19,262 bases of DNA from Bacteroidales bacterium (GTDB lineage: Bacteria; Bacteroidota; Bacteroidia; Bacteroidales; Muribaculaceae), in contig SFOH01000039.1 in NCBI GenBank assembly GCA_004552485.1, positions 1 through 19,262 on the forward strand, in the 5' to 3' direction. Under the pieces are notes generated by a model, which worked only from the letters and a program-made list of their open reading frames with translations, searched no databases and had not been told where the DNA came from. Positions 1 to 6,946 of the stretch are shown here, piece after piece. The position numbers and the translations under genes were made by a program. Numbering within the stretch: position 1 is the first letter of the stretch; each line of letters opens with the position of its first letter.

Positions 1-253
1 CGCTGAGGATGAGCGAGTCGGAGGTGTGAGTGATGTAGGCCTTGTCGCGGGCCTTGACGGTGAGCAGGTCGTAGTAGTGGCGGTCGCGGTCGGAGAGCGT
101 GGCCACGTCTATGGTGTCGAGGGCGGCGACGGCACGCTCGGGGTTGACGGTCGTGCTGTCGTTGATGGCGGTGAGGCGCGCATCATGGGTGCCCCCGCCG
201 CAGCCGACGAGGCACAGACACACAACCATTATTACCATTATCCGTTGCATCAT
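1..253 (-). CDS. Lipoprotein N-terminus, probable TPR-type PUL regulator (partial)
   Basis: Only the first 84 codons lie in the window; the gene continues past base 1. Two adjacent ATG codons open it (253 and 250). A hydrophobic leader ends in a lipobox (LVGC, Cys at about residue 18), so the product should be a membrane-anchored lipoprotein. The segment after it contains an SDRDRHYYDLL..KARDKAY-type stretch. In Bacteroidales I associate this with the helical, TPR-like periplasmic part of membrane-linked HTH regulators that sit beside PULs. The same overall plan (leader, TPR-like region) is seen in the regulator at 15174-16868. A strong promoter lies just upstream (280-310). If the parallel holds, the gene may control a second PUL beyond the left edge. 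The lipoprotein call is directly visible; the regulatory role is inference, because the HTH end is not in the window. Confidence 0.6.
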   Translation of the reverse strand, partial: MMQRIMVIMVVCLCLVGCGGGTHDARLTAINDSTTVNPERAVAALDTIDVATLSDRDRHYYDLLTVKARDKAYITHTSDSLILS

Positions 254-279
254 GTTCCGGTTGTTTAGAAAACGCCATG

Positions 280-310
280 CAAATATACCGATTTTCCGTC
301 AAATGCCAAA
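280..310 (-). promoter_or_regulatory. Bacteroidota promoter for the left-edge lipoprotein
   Basis: On the minus strand TTTG (310-307) is followed by 19 bases and then TATATTTG (287-280). This is a near-perfect match to the Bacteroidota sigma-factor consensus (TTTG, N19-21, TAnnTTTG). Transcription would start about 25 bases before the ATG at 253. It separates the left-edge gene from the PUL transcript arriving from the right. Confidence 0.75.
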
Positions 311-458
311 ACAATCGTTCAATGTTGTTATTCGGGATTGCAGGTCTTTCGTGGAAAGCGCCACGCAAATGCGGGCGAGGCCGGACGGCGTGGGCGCCGC
401 CACTCCATACCGGGACGCCGCGATATGACGCAATGGCGGGTGGAACGGCTGGATGGGA

Positions 459-498
459 ACGCCTCCCGGCCCTGCGGGGAAGCGGGGACGGGAGGCGT
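459..498 (-). terminator. Stem-loop downstream of the PUL (possible 3' end)
   Basis: A perfect 10-bp inverted repeat (ACGCCTCCCG at 459-468 and its complement at 489-498) encloses a 20-base loop. It lies about 35 bases beyond the stop codon of the GH97 gene, the last PUL gene, and before the next gene's promoter. No T-run follows on either strand, so it is not a classical intrinsic terminator. It may be a 3'-end stabilising hairpin or part of a Rho-type end. Confidence 0.4.
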
Positions 499-531
499 GG
501 CGTGGGAGTGGCTATTTATAAACGGTGGGGG

Positions 532-2532
532 TCAGATGCGGGTGAGGCGGACGGCGTAGCCGCCGGAGCGGGCCAGGGGGAGGGTGAGGGTGTCGGCGGC
601 GGTGAGACGGCGCTGCTCGATGGTGACGGGCGTGGGGTTGGTGAGGTAGTCGGCGTCGGGGCCGTCACGGTAGATGGTGGCCAGGTAGGTGACGCCGGGA
701 GTGAGGAACGTCAGGGGCACGGTGGAGGTGCGGGCTTCTTCGCCGGTGGCGGAGGCGAGGTACCACGTGTCGGAGTCTTTGGCGTGGCGCGCGACGGTGA
801 TGTATCGGCCTATTTCAGCCTCGGGATAGAGGGTGCGTTCCCAGTCGGTGGGGCACTCGCTGAGGAAGGCGAGGGGGCCGGGGTTGGCTTCGTAGTTCTC
901 GATCTGGTCGGAGGCCATCTGCAGGGGCGAATAGAGGATGACGAAGAGGGCGAGCTGTTTGGCCAGGGTGGTGAGGACGCGTGTCTTGGGAAAGACGGGG
1001 TTCTCGAAGCAGAAGGTGCCGGGGGTGAAGTCGACGGGACCGGCGAGGAGTCGTGTGAAGGGGAGGGTGACGGTGTGGGAGGGGGGATTGCCGCCCTCGG
1101 GGCACCAGGCGTCCCACTCCTGGCCGCGCACGCCTTCCTGGGTCATGAGGTTGGGATAGGTGCGCTGGAGGCCGGTGGGGATGACGGGCTCGTGGTTGTC
1201 GATGCAGATCTGGGAGCGGGCGGCGCGTTCGATGACTTTACGGTAGTGGCGGACGCCGTACTGCGAGCTGTGGCGCTCGCGGTTGTCGAGGAAGTCGCCG
1301 ACGTAGCCGGTTTTGACGTAGTGTACGCCTTTGTCGTGGTAAAAGTCCATGGCTGAGTCGAGCTGGGCTTCGTAGTTGAGGGTCTTGCCGCCGGTTTCGT
1401 TGTGGCCGATGAGGGCGACATTGTGGGCGCGTCCGAAAGCGGTGATGGAGTCGATGTCAAAGTCGTCGTAGGGGCGTGTGAAGGAGAAGTCCCATGTGCG
1501 CCAGTCGTGGTTCCAGCCTTCGACGAGGACGCCGTCAAAGCCGTGTCGGGCTGCGAAGTCCATGTGGCGGATGACGTTGTCGGTGGTGGCTCCGTGGCGC
1601 GGGCCGTCCTCCCAGGTGGCGGTCTTCATGTGGTAGCACCACCACACGCCCATGTAGCGGGCGGGGCGCACCCACGAGGTGTCGTCGATGCGGCAGGGCT
1701 CGTTGAGGTTGAGCATGATGCGCGAGAGCATCATGTCGCCGTCGTTGTCGGTGATGATGAGTGTGCGCCAGGGGGTGACGCGGGTGTCGGTGACGAAGAC
1801 TTTCTCGCCGGAGGCCCAGGGTGTGAGGGCGGCGCGGAGGACGGGCGAGCCGGGGGTGGCGCGGACGTTCATGGCGGCATAGTCGGTGAGGTTGGCCTCG
1901 TGGAGGGCCATGGAGAGCCGGGCTTGGTCGTCGCGGATGGTGACGGGCGTGGAGGCCCAGCCGATGGAGTCGAGGGGAAGCTCGCGGAAGAGGCCTTCGT
2001 AGAAGCGGATGCCTTCGACGGGGAGCGACCACGAGCGGTGGGGCGCGGTGAAGGCGAACTCGGTGAGCTCGTCCATGATGACAAAGTCCTGCAGGGTCTT
2101 CTGGCGGGGGAACTCGTAGCGGAATCCGACGCCGTCGTTGAAGACGCGGAAGACGACGGAAATGGCGCGTCCGGGGGCTGTCTTGGGCTGGGCGAGGCTC
2201 ACGCGGAGCTCGTTGCAGTTGTTGCGGATTTCGGACTCTTCGCCCCAGACGGGACGCCAGGTCTCGTCGATGTGGCGGCGGTCGGTTTTGGTGATTCGGA
2301 AGCCGTCGGCCATGTCGGGCACGCCGCGGAGCACGAGGCCGAGGCGCGAGGGGGCGAGGACGACGTGTGAGTCGCGCGAGACGGAGTAGCTGAGGCGGCC
2401 GGCCTTATCGGTGGACACGGTCACGGCGATGCGTCCGTCGGGGGAGGAAACGGCTGCGGGGCCGGCCGCAGCTCCGAACGAAGCTGCGGCGGCCGTCAGC
2501 CAAACCAAAAAACACTTAAAAAACTTGTTCAT
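532..2532 (-). CDS. GH97 glycoside hydrolase, SusB-type inverting alpha-glucosidase
   Basis: A 666-residue protein, typical for GH97, which removes alpha-linked terminal sugars. It has a type I signal peptide (about residues 1-23), an N-terminal beta-sandwich (about 28-280), a catalytic barrel (about 290-560) with YMGVWW, VEGWNHDW and KTGYVGD motifs, and a C-terminal beta domain. Three glutamates, E379 (GHNETGG), E448 (DNHEP) and E472 (VRGQEW), are spaced 69 and 24 residues apart. That equals the spacing I recall for SusB E439, E508 and E532. Where retaining GH97 enzymes carry the aspartate nucleophile (KVDF-like), this protein has KTGY. It should therefore be an inverting alpha-glucosidase rather than a retaining alpha-galactosidase. 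It has no lipobox, so it is likely periplasmic. Its ATG overlaps the preceding stop codon (ATGA), which suggests translational coupling; it is the last gene of the PUL. Confidence 0.93.
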   Translation of the reverse strand: MNKFFKCFLVWLTAAAASFGAAAGPAAVSSPDGRIAVTVSTDKAGRLSYSVSRDSHVVLAPSRLGLVLRGVPDMADGFRITKTDRRHIDETWRPVWGEESEIRNNCNELRVSLAQPKTAPGRAISVVFRVFNDGVGFRYEFPRQKTLQDFVIMDELTEFAFTAPHRSWSLPVEGIRFYEGLFRELPLDSIGWASTPVTIRDDQARLSMALHEANLTDYAAMNVRATPGSPVLRAALTPWASGEKVFVTDTRVTPWRTLIITDNDGDMMLSRIMLNLNEPCRIDDTSWVRPARYMGVWWCYHMKTATWEDGPRHGATTDNVIRHMDFAARHGFDGVLVEGWNHDWRTWDFSFTRPYDDFDIDSITAFGRAHNVALIGHNETGGKTLNYEAQLDSAMDFYHDKGVHYVKTGYVGDFLDNRERHSSQYGVRHYRKVIERAARSQICIDNHEPVIPTGLQRTYPNLMTQEGVRGQEWDAWCPEGGNPPSHTVTLPFTRLLAGPVDFTPGTFCFENPVFPKTRVLTTLAKQLALFVILYSPLQMASDQIENYEANPGPLAFLSECPTDWERTLYPEAEIGRYITVARHAKDSDTWYLASATGEEARTSTVPLTFLTPGVTYLATIYRDGPDADYLTNPTPVTIEQRRLTAADTLTLPLARSGGYAVRLTRI

Positions 2533-2942
2533 TTCACTTCGATGTAGTCAATGTCAAAGAGGCCGTTTCCGGAGCCGCGGTTAATGTCGAGCTGCGAGAC
2601 GCCGGCGGGGAGGGCGAGCTGAACGGTCACGTCCTGCCATGCGCCGGCCTTGGCGAATGAGAAGTCGGCGGAGGCGCCGTCGGCGACGGAGACAGCGCCG
2701 GTGCCGGGCGTTCCGTCCTGAGTGGCGCGGCCGTGGAGCACAATATTATATGTGCCGGCGGCGGTGACTTCGACGGGGATGATGACGCCGGAGGCTTCGG
2801 TGTCGAAGCCGCTTGCGTATCCGAAGCCGTCGGCTTTCTCAGCGATGGGGGGCACGTCCTTGATGGTCCAGTCGTTGGCACAGCCCGAGAAAGAGAGGCT
2901 GGCTGCGAGCGCGAGGGCTGCTGTAAGGATTATCTTGTTCAT
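2529..2942 (-). CDS. Small lipoprotein with CBM35/CBM6-like domain
   Basis: The product is 137 residues long. I chose the ATG at 2942 because it places a standard leader directly before a lipobox (LSFSGC, Cys21); the longer reading frame starting at 3005 would overlap the previous gene and hide the leader. After the cysteine comes one beta-rich domain with the marks of a CBM35/CBM6 fold: a GFGYASGFD stretch, a PVEVTAAGTYN strand, an AWQDVTVQLALPAG strand and a terminal NGLFDIDYIEV. Such domains bind carbohydrate and are usually attached to an enzyme; a free-standing lipidated copy is less common. It would help hold glycan at the membrane. It lies 19 bases after the GH27-like gene and overlaps the GH97 start by 4 bases. 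The first CBM strand looks short or absent (see findings). The lipoprotein call is firm; the CBM family is by pattern only. Confidence 0.75.
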   Translation of the reverse strand: MNKIILTAALALAASLSFSGCANDWTIKDVPPIAEKADGFGYASGFDTEASGVIIPVEVTAAGTYNIVLHGRATQDGTPGTGAVSVADGASADFSFAKAGAWQDVTVQLALPAGVSQLDINRGSGNGLFDIDYIEVK

Positions 2943-2961
2943 TGCATTGATTTTTAAGGGA

Positions 2962-4353
2962 TTAGTAAACAACCACGGCATTGCCGTAAGCGCCGGCGGC
3001 TTCAACCTGGTAGCGTCTGACGGGCGCCTTGACGCGGAGGACGCGGCAGGCGTGGGCGGGCACCTGGAGGCGCATCATCTTCTGCTGCACGCCCATTTCG
3101 GTACCGGCCCAGAGGTCGCGGACCTCGACGGCGTCGGCCTGTTCCTCGGTGAAGCCGAGGTGGCGCACGAAGTTGAGGATCATTGTTTCGGCGGCGTCCT
3201 CGCGGTTAAAGAGACCGCATACCCAGTCGCCGTCGGGGAGCTGGCCCACCCAGATCGAGCTGAGCGCAGAGGTGTTGTTGGTGGACAGGGGTTTGGCGGC
3301 GAAACCGGCCTTGTTGAGGGCGAGGATTTCGGCGTTCTGATAGAACTTCTCGAAGCCGCGGCCGGTGTCGTACTGGTCGGCGATGGCGATGGGCGAGCCG
3401 GTCATGGCCATGAGCGAGACCCAGGTCTGACGCTCGTCGTCGGTGTCGCAGGTGTTGAGGCGAATGAAGTCGCCGTCCATGATGAGGCGTCCGCGTCCGG
3501 AGTGCTCGGCAAAGCCGATGAAGCCGTCGAAGGCGTTGCCCCAGTTGGCCCAGCCGTCCTGGTACTGGCCGCGGCGGCGGTTGCTGATGAAGTCCCAGCC
3601 GCCGCCGAATACGTCCTCGGAGACGCGCATGACATCGGCATAGGGGAGCTCGTTCTCGGAGTTGTTCCAGCAGTTGGGCATCACCAGCGAGAATTCAATG
3701 TCGTCGCCGGCGGCTTCGGCCACCCACTGCAGCAGTTTGCGGTAGCGGTCGGTGCCATAGGCGTTCTCATACCAGCACACAAAATCCACGCGCAGGAAGT
3801 CAAAGCCCAGGTCCACAAAGTGGCGCACATAGTTCTTCACCCATTCCTCGGCGCCGGGCTTGTCGGTGTCCACCCAGTAGAGATCGGAGTTGAAGTCGCC
3901 GATCTCGCCGCGTATGTCCTTGGTGCGCAGGTCGCTGCCCTGTATGTGGTAGTTGCGCTCGTAGGCGGTGCGTGTCATCCACAGGGGGTTGTAGTAGATG
4001 CCGGCGCGCATGCCTTTGGAATGGATATAGTCGATCCAGTATTTCCAGTCGTTCTTCCACGAAGAGTTGTACTTGGTGATGTAGCCGTTGCGGTTGGTGG
4101 TCTGACCGCCCTCGATCCATCCGTCCGTGCAGATCATGTCGAAGCCGTAGGGGAGGAAATTCTCGGCGACCCAGTCGATGTTGCGCTTGAAGCGGTCTTC
4201 CTCGAGGGCCTTGTCGGTGACGAAGGGCTGCTCGTAGGCCATCCAGTACATCGGGCCGGCGCCGTGGCGCGTGAACTTGCTGTCGCGGGCGTGGGCGGTG
4301 CCGAGGCACAGGGCGGCGAGCGCCATGGCTGTTATTATCTTGTTGATTCTCAT
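2962..4353 (-). CDS. GH27-like glycoside hydrolase (clan GH-D), single catalytic domain
   Basis: A 463-residue secreted enzyme with a type I signal peptide ending near AHA-RDS (about residue 22). The barrel resembles GH27/melibiase-type enzymes: YGFDMICTDGW (about 69-79), IHSKGMRAGIYYNP (about 110-123), the nucleophile strand FLRVDF with D190, and an acid/base strand MRVSEDVFGGGW with D247. A C-terminal beta domain follows (about 370-445). D190 and D247 are 57 residues apart, close to the GH27 pair spacing, and the paralogue at 4363-6906 keeps both. GH27 covers alpha-galactosidase, alpha-N-acetylgalactosaminidase, beta-L-arabinopyranosidase and isomaltodextranase activities. The motifs diverge from classical alpha-galactosidases (no DDCW or KYDNC), so specificity is open. 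It starts 9 bases after the upstream paralogue. The last residues (YQVEAAGAYGNAVVVY) resemble the first strand of a CBM35. There is no lipobox, so a periplasmic location is likely. Confidence 0.82.
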   Translation of the reverse strand: MRINKIITAMALAALCLGTAHARDSKFTRHGAGPMYWMAYEQPFVTDKALEEDRFKRNIDWVAENFLPYGFDMICTDGWIEGGQTTNRNGYITKYNSSWKNDWKYWIDYIHSKGMRAGIYYNPLWMTRTAYERNYHIQGSDLRTKDIRGEIGDFNSDLYWVDTDKPGAEEWVKNYVRHFVDLGFDFLRVDFVCWYENAYGTDRYRKLLQWVAEAAGDDIEFSLVMPNCWNNSENELPYADVMRVSEDVFGGGWDFISNRRRGQYQDGWANWGNAFDGFIGFAEHSGRGRLIMDGDFIRLNTCDTDDERQTWVSLMAMTGSPIAIADQYDTGRGFEKFYQNAEILALNKAGFAAKPLSTNNTSALSSIWVGQLPDGDWVCGLFNREDAAETMILNFVRHLGFTEEQADAVEVRDLWAGTEMGVQQKMMRLQVPAHACRVLRVKAPVRRYQVEAAGAYGNAVVVY

Positions 4354-4362
4354 GGTGATTGT

Positions 4363-6906
4363 TTACCTTTTATAAAATTTAGAAACTTTGCCGTTGGAGA
4401 GACGGCGGATGTACAGGCCCGAGGGTGCGTAACCGGGATTGACGCGACGGCCGCTCAGGTCATAGACTGCGACTGTTTCGGCAGCCGTGTCGGCGGAGAT
4501 GTCCTCGACGCCGGTCGGGTCGCCGCTGTCGACGCGCATGGTGAGTTTGTCGGGGTCGATGTAGAGCGAGTAGACGCCGTCGGGACTGTCGGGATTGAGG
4601 CCGAAGAACCAGTCCTTGACGCCGCCGCCGGCCTCGGAGCTGCGCTGAAGACGGTATTCGTTGGCGGGGCTGATGAGCTTGACGTTGCCGTTGTAGTCAA
4701 CGTCGGCGGGGATGAGATATTCGACGCTGTGCCAGGGCCCTTTTGTTGTGCAGAACTTGACGAGCTTGTTGTCGGTGGTGCGCGTCAGATTGCCGAACCA
4801 CATGTACTCGCCGTTCTTATACCAGACATTGGCAGGGTCGCTAGAGTCCCACTTGTCGACGGCCGAACCCAGCATGTAGACCCCCTTCTGCGCGGCGTTG
4901 CCTTTCTTGACGGAGAGGGTCATGGCCGAGGTGTTGAGGCGGACGGTGTAGTCGCCGGGGACGTCGATGTAGACCTTGGAGTCGCCGGGGTGGTTGAAGA
5001 CGGCGGGGACCTCTTCGAGCTCATTGGCGGCCACGCGCTGCTCGCAGGCGGGGTGGATGGCGGGGCTCCAGTCGTTGGTGGTGAGGAACTTGAAGTCGCC
5101 GGTGCCCATGGTGCCCGACCAGGTGTAGACGCCGTTGCCCTCGTGAGTCATCTGCTCCATGCGGTCCTTGTCCCAGCCGTTGGGCAGGGGCGAGCCGATG
5201 ATGTAGACCTGACTGACCTCGGCCGTGGCGGGCTCGTAGCCGCTGACGGTGAGGGAGGGAACGTTGGCGTCGACGCGGAGGGTGTAGTCGCCGGAGCGTA
5301 CGCGGAACTTGTAGTCGGGAGTATTGCCGTTACGGTTGTCCATATAGACCAGGCGGTCGTTGCCGGGAGCGCCGAGGAGGGCGTTGTAGGTGAGCGCCAG
5401 AAAATACTCGGTCTCGAACTTACCGTTCTTCTCGAAGGGGAATTTCAGCTCGCCGTCGTTGAGATGGCCCGACCATTCGAAGATGCCGTTGCCGCGGGCG
5501 GTGAGCTCGGTGATGTTGTTGATATCCCAGCCGCCGGGGGTGGCGTCGCCGACCATGTAGAGGTGCTCGGGGACGGTGTACTGCGGATGGAATCGGAGCA
5601 GACGGCAGCTGTGGGGGATGATGTTTATGGAGATTTTTCCGTCAAAGCTGCCGATGTTCTCGCCGGTCCACACGTTGATGACGTCGCGGGCGCGAGTCAT
5701 GCCCACTTCGGCGAGGTCGAGCTCGCAGTCGCGGGCCTGCTCCTCGCGGTTGAAGAGACCGACGACGATGTCGCCGTTGGCGGCTTTGCCCCACCATGTC
5801 TGCGACTTGACGTCGGCAACGTCGGACGAGAGAGGCTTGCCGTGGAAGCCCTCGAGGAAGAGGGCGTTGACGCGGGGATTCTGATAGAAGCGGAGGCTTC
5901 CGCGGGCGGTGTCGTACTGGTCGGCGCAGGCCAGGGGCGAGCCGGCCATGGCCAGGAGCGAGAGCCAGAACTCGCGCTCCTCGTCGGAGGCGCAGGTGTT
6001 GAGGCGGACAAAGTCGCCGTCGGCCATGATTTCGCTGCGAGAGATGACCGAGCGCTGGACAAAGCCGTCGAAGATGTTGCCCCACGAGGGCCAGCCCTCA
6101 TGGTAGATGCCGCGGTCGCGGTTGCTGATGAAGTCCCAGCCGCCGCCGAAGACATCGTTGGAGATGCGGAACATGTCGCCGTAGAGACGCTCGTTCTCGG
6201 CCCAGTTCTTGGCGTTGGGCATGACCAGCGAGACGAGGATGTCGTCGCCGGCAGCCTCGGAGATCCATTTCAGAGCCTGAGCATAGGCTTCGGTGCCGTA
6301 GTTGTCCTCATAGTTGTTGAGGAAGTCGACGCGCAGGAAATCGAAGCCCAGGTCGACGAAGTAGCGCACATAGCCCTTGATCCAGGCATCGGCGCCGTTC
6401 TTGCGCGAGTCGACCCAGTATAGCTCGGTGTTGAAGTTGGTGTCGCCCTTGAGGTCCTTGGTGTGGAGCGCGGAGCCTACGACGGGGAGATTCTTGGCCC
6501 AGGCCGTGCGCGTCATCCACATGGGGTTGTAGTAGATGCCGGCTTTGAGGCCTTTGGCGTGGATGTAGTCGACCCAGTATTTCCAGTCGTGGGCGTAGGC
6601 GTCGTTGTATTTGGTGATGTAGCCGTTGGCGTTGACCGTCTGACAGCCTTCGACCCAACCGTCGGAGGAGACCATGTCGAAGCCGTAGGGGGCCAGGTTC
6701 AGGGCCGTCCAGTCGATGTTCTCTTTCCAGCGGCCTTCGTCGATGGCCTTGTCGGTGACATAGCACTGCTCGTAGGCCATCCAGTACATGGGGGCGCGAC
6801 CCTCGCGCGTGAACTTGCTGTCGCGGGCCCCGGCGGGCGAGGCGGCGGCCAGCAGGCTCAGCGCGATGAGGGCGACCTTTCCAACATTATCAATCTTCAT
6901 TCTCAT
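4363..6906 (-). CDS. GH27-like hydrolase fused to three SusE/F-like modules and a T9SS-type sorting domain
   Basis: An 847-residue multidomain enzyme. A type I signal peptide (to about 27) is followed by a GH27-like catalytic domain (about 28-440) closely related to the neighbouring 463-residue protein. It shares ARDSKFTR, MYWMAYEQ, YGFDM..DGW, FLRVDF (nucleophile D194) and FRISNDVFGGGW (acid/base D251, again 57 residues apart). Three SusE/SusF-type beta modules follow: two of the 'GW' kind (about 445-560 and 563-668) and one of the 'KFCTTKG...DWFFGL' kind (about 673-795). The last 48 residues (YDLSGRRV, GLYIRRLSNGK, terminal basic residues) match the type A C-terminal sorting domain of the type IX secretion system. 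This suggests a surface-attached or secreted enzyme that carries its own glycan-binding arm. The start could be codon 1 or codon 3; both are ATG. It lies 40 bases after the upstream gene. Domain assignments are by motif; the substrate is unknown. Confidence 0.85.
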   Translation of the reverse strand: MRMKIDNVGKVALIALSLLAAASPAGARDSKFTREGRAPMYWMAYEQCYVTDKAIDEGRWKENIDWTALNLAPYGFDMVSSDGWVEGCQTVNANGYITKYNDAYAHDWKYWVDYIHAKGLKAGIYYNPMWMTRTAWAKNLPVVGSALHTKDLKGDTNFNTELYWVDSRKNGADAWIKGYVRYFVDLGFDFLRVDFLNNYEDNYGTEAYAQALKWISEAAGDDILVSLVMPNAKNWAENERLYGDMFRISNDVFGGGWDFISNRDRGIYHEGWPSWGNIFDGFVQRSVISRSEIMADGDFVRLNTCASDEEREFWLSLLAMAGSPLACADQYDTARGSLRFYQNPRVNALFLEGFHGKPLSSDVADVKSQTWWGKAANGDIVVGLFNREEQARDCELDLAEVGMTRARDVINVWTGENIGSFDGKISINIIPHSCRLLRFHPQYTVPEHLYMVGDATPGGWDINNITELTARGNGIFEWSGHLNDGELKFPFEKNGKFETEYFLALTYNALLGAPGNDRLVYMDNRNGNTPDYKFRVRSGDYTLRVDANVPSLTVSGYEPATAEVSQVYIIGSPLPNGWDKDRMEQMTHEGNGVYTWSGTMGTGDFKFLTTNDWSPAIHPACEQRVAANELEEVPAVFNHPGDSKVYIDVPGDYTVRLNTSAMTLSVKKGNAAQKGVYMLGSAVDKWDSSDPANVWYKNGEYMWFGNLTRTTDNKLVKFCTTKGPWHSVEYLIPADVDYNGNVKLISPANEYRLQRSSEAGGGVKDWFFGLNPDSPDGVYSLYIDPDKLTMRVDSGDPTGVEDISADTAAETVAVYDLSGRRVNPGYAPSGLYIRRLSNGKVSKFYKR

Positions 6907-6946
6907 ATCATTTGTCTGTCAGAGAGTGAGGCACAGGGGAGATTTC

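Noticed and set aside
2943..3005. A longer N-terminus for the CBM-like lipoprotein
   Set aside because: It would overlap the GH27-like gene and bury the signal peptide; the ATG at 2942 gives a canonical lipoprotein leader.
2722..6423. A 1233-codon open frame on the + strand opposite the two GH27-like genes
   Set aside because: It is antisense to three well-supported genes. GC-rich third positions on the minus strand remove stop codons opposite. Its product is low-complexity (V, A, G, D, E rich) and has no recognisable motif.
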